Below are positions 9,601 to 17,171 of a stretch of DNA of 64,000 nt, one piece after another; position 1 is the first letter of the stretch; each line of letters starts with the position of its first letter. A program made the position numbers and the translations under genes. The DNA comes from Oceaniglobus ichthyenteri (GTDB lineage Bacteria > Pseudomonadota > Alphaproteobacteria > Rhodobacterales > Rhodobacteraceae). The notes under the pieces are model-generated. The model did not search any database and was not told the origin of the DNA. It was given only the letters and a program-made list of their open reading frames with translations. The stretch is from positions 186,001 to 250,000 of the forward strand of contig NZ_QAGK01000004.1 in NCBI RefSeq assembly GCF_003057885.1, given 5' to 3'.

Positions 9601-9942
9601 CAGCGTTGACAGCCGGGCATAGGCCGCACGGTCCTGAGGATAGGCCAGAATTTCGGTGCCACACAGCAAAACCAGACGCGCCCCGATCAGCGGATGCACA
9701 CAGGCCTTGGCCGCTTCGGTATGAAGCCGCACGACACCGGCCAGCGTGTTGTGATCGGCAATTCCGATCCGGTCATAGCCCAGTAAATTCGCAGTCGCCG
9801 CAAGATCGCAAGCATCCGAAGCCGCACGCAGAAACGAAAAACAACTGGCCAGCCCGAATTCAACATAGGCAGCAGGGGCGTGCCAGACAAAACCCGGATT
9901 ATCGCCCAGGGTGCGCCGCTTATGGCCCTCTTGCAACGGCAT
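6613..9942 (-). CDS. dnaE2: Error-prone DNA polymerase DnaE2 (ImuC)
   Basis: A C-family polymerase of 1109 residues. The N-terminal PHP domain begins YVEFGLASCFSFL and includes IGIADHNTLAGVVR. The palm has the catalytic PDIDVDF motif (EPPDIDVDFEHERREE). The C-terminal OB-fold region shows GLVLVRQKPGSAKGVCFITL. The shorter C-terminus compared with DnaE1 and the position behind imuA-imuB identify DnaE2, the SOS-induced translesion polymerase of the mutasome. The start is placed at ATG 9942, which overlaps the imuB stop by one base (TGATG); an upstream GTG would add nine residues. Confidence 0.95.
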   Translation of the reverse strand: MPLQEGHKRRTLGDNPGFVWHAPAAYVEFGLASCFSFLRAASDACDLAATANLLGYDRIGIADHNTLAGVVRLHTEAAKACVHPLIGARLVLLCGTEILAYPQDRAAYARLSTLLSKGKMQTVGGGWQDKGETHLTLEMLADHAQGLHLIVMPPENLDLFAAGLARLVHALPGMRHIGATFLYRGDDRARINRLDTLALRHGLSILATNDVLYHAPDRRPLHDVMVAIRTGVIVSRAGFLLAANGERYLKSPAEMCRLFADWPHAIAATRALADTITFNLSDLKYEYPHEIVPQGRTAIQELERLTWAGAAKRYPGGVPDHVIQTIHKEFALIQSKKIARYFLTINDIVRFARQEAQPPILCQGRGSAANSAVCFCLGITSVDPNEHNLLFERFLSEARDEPPDIDVDFEHERREEVIQYMYRKYGRHRAGLCATVIHYRPRSAIREVGKAMGLSEDVTSKLAGTIWGSFEGQMDDDRAKEAGLNLSDPYLRMVLKLAKQMIGMPRHLSQHVGGFILTERPLTEIVPIGNGAMPERSFIEWDKDDIDALQIFKVDILALGMLSCIAKCFDLIDAHYDRRLDLATVPVEDNMPDDQRPTYDMLCRGDSLGVFQVESRAQMAMLPKLRPRRFYDLVIEVAIVRPGPIQGDMVHPYLRRRQGMETVEYPRPGPEHPQDELEKILGRTLGVPIFQEQAMKIAMDAAKFTPAQSNELRKAMATFRSRGTIEKLQSEMVDSMINRGYDPVFAQRCFDQIKGFGEYGFPESHAASFAKLVYVSSWMKCHYPAVFACALLNSQPMGFYAPAQIVRDARDHHVEVRTVDVNYSDWNCTLEPCGGGFALRLGMRMVDGLQETAAYRIMARREMPYGDVGDLKSRATLDVKSIRQLAAADCMRSMGIDRRQALWQAQALKDAPALPIFDHANASGDGADPETILPDMPRAEHVVADYQTLRLSLKAHPMSFFRASLRAQRFAAAADLRALRHGARVSVAGLVLVRQKPGSAKGVCFITLEDETGVANLVIWPKMFKTYRPTIMSARLMVVHGRVQTDGRVIHVVADDLQDRSDRLAGLSDASLPATAVRGDHPTHPIPGQVSARGHPRTVRVIPKSRDFH

Positions 9943-11486
9943 CAGGCAAAAAACCCGTGTAAAAACCAACGCGGTTCATCGCCGCGCCCATCCTGTACCA
10001 CGCCTTCGCGATACAACCAGAACCGCCGCCCGCCCTGTACCTCGACCTTGTAATAATCGCGCAGCCGCGTGCCGGGGCGGTCCATCCACCATTCCGGCGC
10101 AATCCTTTCCGGCCCGGCGTGACGAAGTGTCTGATACACCACCCTGCGCCAGCGAAATTGTGATGGCGGCCCTTCGGGGACGGCATAAATCACCCTGACC
10201 TCTTCGGCAGGGTCAAGAATGCGAAGGGGCCTTTCCCGTGTCAATGTGGGCGGGGCCGTGGGGGCGCCCCGAAGGGCCGAAATGCGCCCTTCGACGCGTT
10301 CGGGTTTGTGGGTTTCGATCCAGGCCGACCATGTCACCTTGTCCGGGCCCAGCCGCGCGGTCAGCCTGTCCAACAGGCCTGCAACATCACCGCTTGGGTC
10401 GCGTTTGCCATTCAGGCTGTCCTGAATCAACGAAACAGGTTCGGTGACAGTGGCCTCAAGCGTCAGCAGATCAAACCCGAACCCCGGATCAAGGGTGTCG
10501 AGCTTGCCATCAAACAGGCGCAGAATATGGGCCGGATCGCGGCTGGCCCGGGCTGTGGCAAATCGAATGGTGCGGCATTCGCCATCAATGCGATAGATCG
10601 TAAACCGCAACTGCCGCGCGCCCAATTCGGCCTGTGCCAGCGTGTCGCACAGATCGGTGATCAGCCCTTTCAGATGTGGCACCGGATCAACAACCGGCTC
10701 TGGCAGCCGCGAACGGGCCATGAAACGGCGGTGGTCGGGCGGCGCATTCAACGGGTCGGGTGCCTGTCCCAAGGCCCTGTCCAGCAGGATCAGCGGATTG
10801 TGATCTGCCGCCGTACTGGCAAACCGGCGCATCAGGGCGGTGCGGGGCACATGGGCCAGATCGCCGATGGTTTTCAGCCCCAACCGATTAAGCAGGCGCG
10901 CCGCTTGCGGATCCAGTCGCAGGGCGATCACGGGCAAGGGGGCCAAAGCCGCCGCAACATCGCCCGAGGTGCAGATGGTGTGTGCCGTGCCATAGCGCGC
11001 CAACGCCTGTGCCGCACCGCGCGTGGGGGCCAGCGCCAGACGCGCCGTCAGCCCTTGCAAGGCGAACCGTTGATACATGTCGCGCAGCAGGGCGGCCTCG
11101 CCCCCGAACAGATGCGCCGCGCCGGTAACATCCAGGATCAGCCCGTGATCCACGTCCTGCACTGTCCAGGGGCACCATCGCCGCGCCCAATGAACCAACC
11201 GAAGGATCAAGGCGCGGTCGCCCTCTGTGTCTGCCGTTTCGACATGCAGATCGGGGTGAATCGCCTGCACATCCACCACCCGGCTGTCGGCGCGGATACC
11301 ACGGGCCAAAGCGGCGTTGTTCAGGCTGTGAACAACCGGCCCATGCGCCCCGTCGCGCGACAAAACCACCGGCACATCATTTCCCGGTAAGGTTCGGTAT
11401 TGGCTGGTCCGGCGCATCCACCGCTCTATCGGAAATTCGGGAAACCAGACGGAGACGATCCGCGGCCCTGTCTGCGCTTGGGTCAT
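9942..11486 (-). CDS. imuB: ImuB, inactive Y-family polymerase homologue of the mutasome
   Basis: A 514-residue Y-family protein that begins RIVSVWFPEFPIERWMRR where active Y polymerases have a D-hydrophobic-DCDAFFA motif; the metal-binding acids of that motif are missing here, as is typical of ImuB. The little-finger region (PLPEPVVDPVPHL-type) and a conserved C-terminal DYYKVEVQGGRRFWLYREG stretch follow. ImuB bridges ImuA, DnaE2 and the beta clamp. The ATG at 11486 is the first that leaves the SVWFPEFP strand intact. It overlaps the end of imuA by 110 bases, unusually long but consistent with tight coupling. Confidence 0.9.
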   Translation of the reverse strand: MTQAQTGPRIVSVWFPEFPIERWMRRTSQYRTLPGNDVPVVLSRDGAHGPVVHSLNNAALARGIRADSRVVDVQAIHPDLHVETADTEGDRALILRLVHWARRWCPWTVQDVDHGLILDVTGAAHLFGGEAALLRDMYQRFALQGLTARLALAPTRGAAQALARYGTAHTICTSGDVAAALAPLPVIALRLDPQAARLLNRLGLKTIGDLAHVPRTALMRRFASTAADHNPLILLDRALGQAPDPLNAPPDHRRFMARSRLPEPVVDPVPHLKGLITDLCDTLAQAELGARQLRFTIYRIDGECRTIRFATARASRDPAHILRLFDGKLDTLDPGFGFDLLTLEATVTEPVSLIQDSLNGKRDPSGDVAGLLDRLTARLGPDKVTWSAWIETHKPERVEGRISALRGAPTAPPTLTRERPLRILDPAEEVRVIYAVPEGPPSQFRWRRVVYQTLRHAGPERIAPEWWMDRPGTRLRDYYKVEVQGGRRFWLYREGVVQDGRGDEPRWFLHGFFA

Positions 11487-12102
11487 AATGCACCACCCAG
11501 CGACCGGGCGGATGGCCCCGTGCGCGAAACAGATCGACATCCCATTGTGGCTGTCCGGGCGACCGGGCGTCGTGGGGGTGCGGCCGCGAGGGCAGGGTGG
11601 CCACACGCCAACGCATTCGCGCCGCACTTAACCCGCCGCAATCGCCACTGCGAATCAGATAAAGCGGCACGCCAGTGGCATCGGCCCGCATCACCAGCCG
11701 TTTGGTTGCGGTAAAATCCAGCGCCGCAGGCCCGCCATGGATTTCGCCAACAACAGCGGACAATCCCGCGCATGCCGCCCCTTCCTCCATCGCCCACAAC
11801 ACATCGCGCGGATGGCTGACGGCCACTTTCAACACCGCCTGATCGATGCCAAAAGCTTGCAGGCTGGGGGTATATAAGTGCCCGTTTTCCCGCCGCGATC
11901 GGTAATCTTGCACCCACAGGATCGGCCCATCCGCTTGCGTCAGCAACGACAACACGAATCCCGTCGCCGCCGGGTCGGTGGGCCGGGTCGCAATAACGTC
12001 GCTCAGCGCCGCGCGTGACGCTAAAACACCCACATCCCGTGGCTGGGACTGTGCGCGCCTTGGCAGGCGAATGACCTGCCCATATGAAGAATCGTTTTCC
12101 AT
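11377..12102 (-). CDS. imuA: ImuA, RecA/SulA-like mutasome protein
   Basis: A 241-residue RecA-like protein in first position of the imuA-imuB-dnaE2 cassette. Recognisable stretches are GFVLSLLTQADGPILWVQD, the AVLKVAVSHPRDVLWAMEEG segment, and a C-terminal QWDVDLFRARGHPPGRW typical of ImuA. It is needed for SOS mutagenesis together with ImuB and DnaE2. The ATG at 12102 is preferred because a GGGGG tract precedes it; an in-frame ATG at 12114 would add four residues. Both starts lie within 30 bases of the SOS box. Confidence 0.87.
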   Translation of the reverse strand: MENDSSYGQVIRLPRRAQSQPRDVGVLASRAALSDVIATRPTDPAATGFVLSLLTQADGPILWVQDYRSRRENGHLYTPSLQAFGIDQAVLKVAVSHPRDVLWAMEEGAACAGLSAVVGEIHGGPAALDFTATKRLVMRADATGVPLYLIRSGDCGGLSAARMRWRVATLPSRPHPHDARSPGQPQWDVDLFRARGHPPGRWVVHYDPSADRAADRLRLVSRISDRAVDAPDQPIPNLTGK

Positions 12103-12116
12103 ACACACCCCCATAT

Positions 12117-12131
12117 GTTCACACTTTGTTC
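12117..12131. promoter_or_regulatory. LexA (SOS) operator of the imuA-imuB-dnaE2 cassette
   Basis: The + strand reads GTTC, seven bases (ACACTTT), then GTTC: the GTTC-N7-GTTC box recognised by alphaproteobacterial LexA. It is 15 bases upstream of the preferred imuA start, so LexA binding would block the promoter or early transcription. The spacing is exact. Confidence 0.88.
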
Positions 12132-12215
12132 TTATTTGGAATAACTAGGTTTCCATCAAGTAGCTCAAGCGCTCAATGGGCATCTGCGGGGGGGTAGCCG
12201 TCCGCCACTCCAACA

Positions 12216-12305
12216 GCCGTTTTGGTGACGTAGTGTTGACGTAAACGCAAACACTTAATTCCCCAGTGTTTTACTAGGTAATTAAGTGACTGATATGTTT
12301 GTTGT
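12216..12305. repeat. Homology block flanking the left attachment site, with imperfect palindrome
   Basis: This stretch resembles 59398-59487: both begin with the same 26 bases (GCCGTTTTGG...TGTTGACG) and share the segment around CCCAGTGTTTTACTAGG. Inside is an imperfect inverted repeat: CACTTAATTCCC (12252-12263) facing GGTAATTAAGTG (12277-12288), one mismatch. TGTTGACGT at 12234-12242 also occurs at 12507-12515. As it lies outside the 50-bp core, it is probably the original chromosomal sequence downstream of the tRNA gene. Confidence 0.7.
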
Positions 12306-12355
12306 TTTTGGTTGCGGGAGTAGGATTTGAACCTACGACCTTCAGGTTATGAGCC
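12306..12355 (-). repeat. attL: 50-bp copy of the tRNA-fMet 3' half
   Basis: These 50 bases are identical to 59488-59537. On the minus strand they encode the anticodon arm (CAT), variable region, T arm, acceptor 3' strand and CCA end of initiator tRNA-Met, but no 5' half, so no tRNA can be made here. Similarity stops abruptly at 12356. This is the displaced 3' tRNA fragment left when an element integrates into a tRNA gene, and marks the left island boundary. Confidence 0.92.
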
Positions 12356-12784
12356 GTAACCCCTTGCTTTTAAACAATCTTTATTTTTCAACTATTTACC
12401 AACAACCCTTTGATATCTTGCAACTTTGGCTCTTGATCTTGATTGCGCCTGAGTGCGTTGAAACGGCGTCAGCAGGCTCCGGCATGTGATCAGTTGGTTG
12501 ACGTATTGTTGACGTGGATTGCGACGATCATAATCGCAGTAATCGCTTCCGAACAAGCCCAAGAACCGCAGAGCGCCTTCCAAAGTGCACGGCTAAACAA
12601 GGCCTGCCAGTCGTGAGTACGTTCGCTGGCCAAAGGGCACTCTTTCATCGCGGTGGCGCGCCTTGCGGAATAATCCCATCCATTTTTTCGCCGGTTTATT
12701 CCTGAATTCCGGCGCGCTGGGCGTGGTTGAACTTGATAGAGGCGCGAATCTACGCCTGATAGCAACTTCAACAAGGGAGTTCAG
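12356..12784. other. Non-coding island end: candidate integrase arm sites and promoter region
   Basis: No convincing gene is seen in this 429-base stretch between attL and the integrase. It holds a tandem pair, GGTTGACGT at 12496-12504 and TGTTGACGT at 12507-12515, spaced 11 bases (one helical turn) and matching TGTTGACG copies in both att-flanking blocks. These look like arm-type sites for the neighbouring tyrosine recombinase. The promoter-proximal part holds the CCGG-flanked motif annotated separately. Confidence 0.5.
12691..12712. promoter_or_regulatory. Operator-like motif upstream of the integrase, copy 1
   Basis: A 22-base motif that begins CCGGTTTATTCC and ends AATTCCGG, 72 bases before the integrase start. 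A near-identical copy (20 of 22 bases) lies at 15181-15202, 64 bases before the HTH gene. The similar spacing to both starts suggests a shared operator or promoter element. Confidence 0.5.
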
Positions 12785-14044
12785 ATGCCTACAAAATTGA
12801 AAATAAACGAGAAACTAGTTCGCAGCGCAACGCCAAAAGCGGGGCGCGACTACCAGATATTCGACAGCGATATCGCAGGCTTCGCGATCAGGATCTATCG
12901 TTCTGGCAGTCGCGCGTTCACTATGGACTACCGCATCAACGGGCGGCAGCGCCGATACCGGATTGGGCCGTGGCCGGAATGGACAGTTGCCGCGGCTCGT
13001 GAACGCGCCAAAGAGCTGCGCCGCCAGATTGATGCAGATATAGACCCCCACTGTGCACGGGATCAGCAGCGCACGGCACCCACGGTGAGCGACATGGTCG
13101 ATCGTTACATCGAAGAGCACTTGCCACGCTTGGCGCCACGCTCACAGGCGGACCAGATCTCGATGATGCGCAAAATGGTCGAACCGGCCTGGGGAACGCG
13201 GCTGGTCACAGAGATTTCCAAGCGCGATGTCGCGCTTCTACTCGATGAGGTGGCCAAGGGCCGGGCGCGGCCTCACAAGAAAAAACCAAACAATCGGGCG
13301 CGCAAGCTGCAGGGTGCGAAGCCCACACCGATCCGCGCCAATCGCCTGGGGCAAGCCCTGCGCAAGATGTTCAACCTTTCGATCGAATGGGAATGGCGTA
13401 GCGATAATCCGGCGCAAAAATTCCATCAGCGCACAGAAAACAGCCGAGAGCGCTTTCTGTGCTTTGAGGAGATAGAACGCCTTGCGGCAGCCCTGGATAT
13501 TGCCGAGGATCAACGGGGCGCTGCGATCATTCGCATGTGCATGTTAACAGGCGCACGCGTCGGTGAGGTGCGCACAGCGCGGTTTGAGGATTTTAACCTC
13601 GAGTTTGGCAGTTGGTCGAAGCCCGCGGCAACCACCAAGCAGCGCAAAATTCACCGCATCCCGATTTCTAACGACGCAGCCAAGTTGGTCCGGCAACAGC
13701 GCCTGATCGTTCCAAAAGGTAGCCCATGGCTATTTCCCGGAGACACACCGGGCCAGCCGGTGCAGGAAATCCGCCGTTTCTGGATCAGGATGCAAAGGGC
13801 CGCGCAAATCGAGGGCGTCCGCATCCACGACCTGCGCCACACGTTTGCCTCGCTCCTCGTGAGCGGTGGGGCGTCGCTGGAAATGATTGGTCGACTACTT
13901 GGGCACACGCAGATGACCACCACGCAGCGCTATGCCCATCTGATGGACACCCCACTGAGAGAAGGCGTCAATGCGGTGGCAAGTATCTTTAGCGCGCGCC
14001 CAAAACTTGTGCATTCAAGCGATAAGACGCCGAGGACTGCGTGA
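12785..14044 (+). CDS. Tyrosine-type integrase (P4/DUF4102 family)
   Basis: A 419-residue integrase with an N-terminal DUF4102-type arm-binding domain (about 1-90, GRDYQIFDSDIAGFAIRIYR), a central SAM-like core-binding domain, and a C-terminal catalytic domain. The catalytic set is visible: Arg in TGARVGEVRTARF, HDLRHTFAS (His-x-x-Arg), LGHTQ (second His) and the nucleophile Tyr in TTTQRYAHL. The ATG has an AAGGGAG ribosome-binding site. Such integrases usually recombine at tRNA 3' ends, matching the duplicated tRNA-fMet fragment 430 bases upstream. It appears intact, so excision may still be possible. Confidence 0.95.
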   Translation: MPTKLKINEKLVRSATPKAGRDYQIFDSDIAGFAIRIYRSGSRAFTMDYRINGRQRRYRIGPWPEWTVAAARERAKELRRQIDADIDPHCARDQQRTAPTVSDMVDRYIEEHLPRLAPRSQADQISMMRKMVEPAWGTRLVTEISKRDVALLLDEVAKGRARPHKKKPNNRARKLQGAKPTPIRANRLGQALRKMFNLSIEWEWRSDNPAQKFHQRTENSRERFLCFEEIERLAAALDIAEDQRGAAIIRMCMLTGARVGEVRTARFEDFNLEFGSWSKPAATTKQRKIHRIPISNDAAKLVRQQRLIVPKGSPWLFPGDTPGQPVQEIRRFWIRMQRAAQIEGVRIHDLRHTFASLLVSGGASLEMIGRLLGHTQMTTTQRYAHLMDTPLREGVNAVASIFSARPKLVHSSDKTPRTA

Positions 14045-14066
14045 TCGCAGCCCTCGGTTCGATTTT

Positions 14067-14693
14067 TCAGAGCCGGTCCTGCAGCCGCCACCAAATCGGG
14101 GCGTAGCGCTTCCGAACCGTACTGACCTCCGGCACCATGCCATCAGCGCTGTTCTCGGTGAACCAATCGAGGATCAGCTTCAAGAAGTCGTCCTGCTTGT
14201 CTGGCAACCCGTTTTCGGAAATATCGATCATTACATCCACCAGCATGGTTTCCCATTCGTATGCTGCAGGGCGCCCCTGGCCAGAATTCCCACCGGTCTT
14301 TTTCCGTGTGGATCGCGTGCCGATGCCCAGTAAGTCATTGACCTGCTCAAAATCGCTGACTTCTCCAGCGTCTAGCATCAGATCACGCAGCTGGACCTCG
14401 ATTCCGCCTACGGGGTCCGTCACATACACGGGGTCCAACGCACCCGTCGGCAGGATGCGAATGACCGCACAAGACAAGTGTATTGGATGGTCCGGGTGAA
14501 ACAGGCGCGCAACGTCCTCAGCCCGCACGCGGACAATCCCACTCGCGCGCTCAATCCCGCATTGCACGGGTGCGATCGGGACCATGATGTTCAGCCGCCC
14601 GGCGAGCGCCCAGCCCGTAATCTCGGGTAGGCTGCGCCCCCAGCGAATTGGCAACTCGGTCAAATAGAAAAATGCCCTCGAAATCTTTGGCAT
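14067..14693 (-). CDS. Unknown protein, possible element regulator
   Basis: A 208-residue protein not recognised with certainty. It opens MPKISRAFFYLTELPIRWGR, where the SLPEITGWALAGRLNI stretch could form a helix-turn-helix. Its middle is acidic, a basic GTRSTRKKTGG linker follows, and it ends RYAPIWWRLQDRL. The ATG at 14693 has an AGAGGA ribosome-binding site; the frame is open further upstream but that part lacks a site. It converges on the integrase with 22 bases between stops. Position suggests a regulator of integrase or replication genes, an inference only. Confidence 0.6.
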   Translation of the reverse strand: MPKISRAFFYLTELPIRWGRSLPEITGWALAGRLNIMVPIAPVQCGIERASGIVRVRAEDVARLFHPDHPIHLSCAVIRILPTGALDPVYVTDPVGGIEVQLRDLMLDAGEVSDFEQVNDLLGIGTRSTRKKTGGNSGQGRPAAYEWETMLVDVMIDISENGLPDKQDDFLKLILDWFTENSADGMVPEVSTVRKRYAPIWWRLQDRL

Positions 14694-15154
14694 GTCAGTT
14701 TCCTCTTTCTCCGCAGCGCCGGTGCGCTCGGCAATTCCGGCCACTGCAGTATCAGCGTGCCGGATCGCAGAATGCGGCTCCGGCCCGAAGCCGGAAGCAG
14801 TCGAGCACAGCGGCACGGCCCTGCGGCCAGTGACCCTTTGGGAAGTGCGTGAAGTCCCGAATGGTATTTTCCGGATCGGACCTCAACCATCTGTTCTCGC
14901 GCGAGAAAATCACGGCTGACGTTCGCCCTGTCGCTGGCGGTCACACAAAAGAGCGGCAAAATCCAAACCAATGTGCAGAACGCGCCGAGCGCAATACTCG
15001 ACGGTGAACAGCAAGGATATACGCCTCCGGCAACATAAGGCCCGGGCCGACCTATCGGATCAAACGGTGACCGGGGATTGATTCTGCCTACTCAGGCAAT
15101 ATGAGCGGTCACTGCAGCACCCGGAAAGCTGTGTAAGTCATTGACTTTCAATAA
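14694..15154. other. Intergenic region without a recognised gene
   Basis: About 460 bases separate the divergent 14067-14693 and 15267-15542 genes. No frame here has a ribosome-binding site plus a plausible protein. The region must hold the minus-strand promoter of the unknown regulator. The operator-like cluster begins at its right edge. Confidence 0.5.
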
Positions 15155-15202
15155 CCGGAATAAATCCCGGCGTAGTTATTCCGGCTTATTCCTAAATTCC
15201 GG
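15155..15202. promoter_or_regulatory. Operator-like cluster upstream of the HTH gene, copy 2
   Basis: CCGGAATAA at 15155-15163 faces its reverse complement TTATTCCGG at 15177-15185, and the 22-base motif beginning CCGGCTTATTCC runs from 15181 to 15202. The latter repeats the integrase-upstream copy at 12691-12712. The dense mix of direct and inverted TTATTCC elements before a phage-like gene set fits a repressor- or activator-binding region. Confidence 0.5.
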
Positions 15203-15266
15203 TGGGGCGCGTCTGCTTTCTTTGCGGCGTCCGGGGGCTGTCCTCGGATGTTGCAAGGAGATGCAC

Positions 15267-15542
15267 ATGTCTGACCTCGAATTGGACAGCTCAATGGGCG
15301 GTGTTGGCACCCGGCCCATGCTGTCGGAATGGATGACCCGCGCGGAACTCGCCGCTGAACTGGACCTGACCTCAGAAACGCTTTGCCGCTGGACCGCCCG
15401 CCGCATTGGTCCTGCGCCGACCCAGGTCGGGCGCAAGGTGCTCTACCGACGCGAGACCGTGCGCGCCTGGCTTCTGGCGCAGGAACAGGATCGCAATGCC
15501 TCCTCCCGGTGCGCAGGAAAAAACCCTCGGGGGCGGCGATGA
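15267..15542 (+). CDS. Small helix-turn-helix DNA-binding protein (excisionase/AlpA-like)
   Basis: A 91-residue protein whose core MTRAELAAELDLTSETLCRW reads as a MerR/excisionase-type HTH, followed by APTQVGRKVLYRRETVRAWL, the usual wing of 'helix-turn-helix domain 17' proteins. These act as excisionases or transcription activators in prophages and islands. The start at 15267 has AAGGAG six bases upstream; an ATG at 15261 touches that site and is less likely. It leads a tightly packed five-gene set with ATGA overlaps through 17869. Confidence 0.8.
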   Translation: MSDLELDSSMGGVGTRPMLSEWMTRAELAAELDLTSETLCRWTARRIGPAPTQVGRKVLYRRETVRAWLLAQEQDRNASSRCAGKNPRGRR

Positions 15543-15817
15543 GCGTGCCCCTCCCCTTTAGCAAGCGCAGCCAGTGCGCTGAACGCGATAAAGCCCGCCA
15601 GGACTGGATCGACGAGCGTCGGCGCGAAGCTCGCATCGTTGTGGCCGATGTTGTGCACCATTCCGACCACATGCTGCGCATGGCGTGCAAAGTGCTGGTG
15701 CAGCACGGCGAGACGCCTGAGGAGCGCGAGGACGCGCGCATACTGCTCGTGATCGTTGATGCCAAAGCGCCAGGTCGTGACCAACGCCACCGGCCAGAAC
15801 CGGAGGGCCGCTCATGA
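15539..15817 (+). CDS. Small hypothetical phage-type protein
   Basis: A 92-residue, basic and highly charged protein, start overlapping the upstream stop by 4 bases (ATGA). It is mostly predicted helix (ERDKARQDWIDERRREARIV, then MACKVLVQHGETPEEREDAR). I do not recognise a family. The coupling to an HTH gene before and a VRR-NUC gene after suggests an accessory role in element replication or recombination. Confidence 0.7.
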   Translation: MSVPLPFSKRSQCAERDKARQDWIDERRREARIVVADVVHHSDHMLRMACKVLVQHGETPEEREDARILLVIVDAKAPGRDQRHRPEPEGRS

Positions 15818-16209
15818 AGCGGCGCGGAACACCCGAGGCAGATCTGCAGCGCGCTGTCGTCGTGGCGCTGCGCTTTGCGCTGCCCAAAGGCGCGATCATC
15901 CATCACTGCGCCAATGAGGTGACCGAAGCCGGTCCGCGCGGTGCCAAGCGCCAGGCGATCCTGGTCGGCATGGGCGTCCATCCCGGCTTTGCCGATCTGG
16001 TGATACTGTGTGACGGGCGCGTGCTGTTTTTGGAGCTGAAATCGCTCAAGGGCAAGCTCAGCCCCGCGCAGGAGGTGTTTCGCGACGCTGTTCTGGCTCA
16101 GGGCTTCGGATGGGCCTTGATCCGCTCGCTCGATGATGCGTTGGGCGCGCTGGCTGATCATGGGTTCACTTCGCGCATCGCTGCCCCTGTTGGGAGGGCA
16201 GCACCATGA
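15814..16209 (+). CDS. VRR-NUC domain protein (PD-(D/E)XK nuclease)
   Basis: A 131-residue stand-alone VRR-NUC protein. The PD-(D/E)XK core is visible as GVHPGFADLVILCDGRVLFL (catalytic Asp) followed by ELKSLKGKLSPAQ (Glu-x-Lys). Stand-alone VRR-NUC proteins in phages are thought to resolve branched DNA structures during replication or packaging. It overlaps its neighbours by 4 bases on both sides. Length and motif order match phage versions. Confidence 0.9.
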   Translation: MKRRGTPEADLQRAVVVALRFALPKGAIIHHCANEVTEAGPRGAKRQAILVGMGVHPGFADLVILCDGRVLFLELKSLKGKLSPAQEVFRDAVLAQGFGWALIRSLDDALGALADHGFTSRIAAPVGRAAP

Positions 16210-17171
16210 GCCACAAGGCAACCAACTGGGCCATCCAGCAGCGCGGGCTCAAGCCTGCAACAAAGATCGTGCTGTGGTTCCTGTGCGACCGGCACAACCC
16301 GGATTTCGGCTGTTTCCCAACGCAGGCCCGGCTTGCCGAGGATGCCGAAATGTCAGTCTCGGCGCTGAACGCGCACCTGGCCAAACTGGAAGAGTTGCGT
16401 TTGATCCACCGCGTGCGCAGTCATGATCCACGCACCCACAAGCGTCAGGCGACACGCTACATCTTGGGGTTTGAAGAGGGCTTTCCACAAGAGCCAACTC
16501 CGGAAACCGTAGATGGAAAGGATGGAACAGAGGAAGAACAACATACTAACCCAATTCCTGATTCCGGACATGGAGCCATCTCCGGATTTTCGGCAAAGCC
16601 ATCTCCTGATTTTGCCCAAAGCCATCTCCGAAATCCGGAGACTAACCTTGTAAGAGAACCTTTAAGGAAACCTGTAAAGGAGGAGGAGGACGCGCAGGCG
16701 CGAGAGCCAGGTTTTGAAATGTTCTTTGCCGAACTGCTCGGGGCGCTGGGCTTTGCGGCAGCTGCCAGCCTTCCAGCCTGGTGGCAGGGTGAGCCTGCGC
16801 GGCTGCACGCTCGCCGCTGGAGCGAGGACCTCGGGCTTTCCGAGGATCGGATCATCCAGATCGCTGCTGAGACCCGGCAGGATCATCCGAGGCCGCCAGA
16901 TGGGCCCAAGGCGCTGGATCGGTTCATGGAGCGTGCAGCCCAGCGCGACGCCCAGACGACGGCAACGGGCCGGACGCAGAAAGCCAAGCGCAGCCGCAAG
17001 ATCCAAGGAAAGGCACCGCCCAACCCGGATGAGCTGGCGGCGTTTTATGCGGCCAAGGTCAACTCCGACGAATATTTGCCCGCCAGCATGATCAGCAATG
17101 CCATGTGCAAAGCAATGCTTGCCCGCAAGCTTGTGACCACCGAGCGGCTGCGCGCCCGAGGCGTGCTATGA
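16206..17171 (+). CDS. Winged-HTH replication-type protein (phage replisome organiser-like)
   Basis: A 321-residue protein with an N-terminal winged HTH (about 10-90: TKIVLWFLCDRHNPDFGCFP, then LAEDAEMSVSALNAHLAKLE), of the type found in phage replication-initiation proteins. A low-complexity linker contains a repeated Ser-Pro-Asp-Phe-like unit encoded by near-identical DNA repeats around 16570-16640. The C-terminal part (about 170-321) is helical and basic. Its place in a replication operon and the iteron region 3 kb downstream suggest an origin-binding or helicase-loading role, unproven. Confidence 0.75.
   Translation: MSHKATNWAIQQRGLKPATKIVLWFLCDRHNPDFGCFPTQARLAEDAEMSVSALNAHLAKLEELRLIHRVRSHDPRTHKRQATRYILGFEEGFPQEPTPETVDGKDGTEEEQHTNPIPDSGHGAISGFSAKPSPDFAQSHLRNPETNLVREPLRKPVKEEEDAQAREPGFEMFFAELLGALGFAAAASLPAWWQGEPARLHARRWSEDLGLSEDRIIQIAAETRQDHPRPPDGPKALDRFMERAAQRDAQTTATGRTQKAKRSRKIQGKAPPNPDELAAFYAAKVNSDEYLPASMISNAMCKAMLARKLVTTERLRARGVL

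Noticed and set aside
12306-12380. A second tRNA-Met gene
   Set aside because: Only the 3' half is present; after GAGCC the sequence diverges and no 5' half or acceptor strand can pair.
16570-16640. Short repeats suggesting a CRISPR-like array
   Set aside because: The repeats (CATCTCC-GATTT type) lie in frame within the replication protein linker and lack regular spacers; no CRISPR array or cas gene was seen anywhere in the window.
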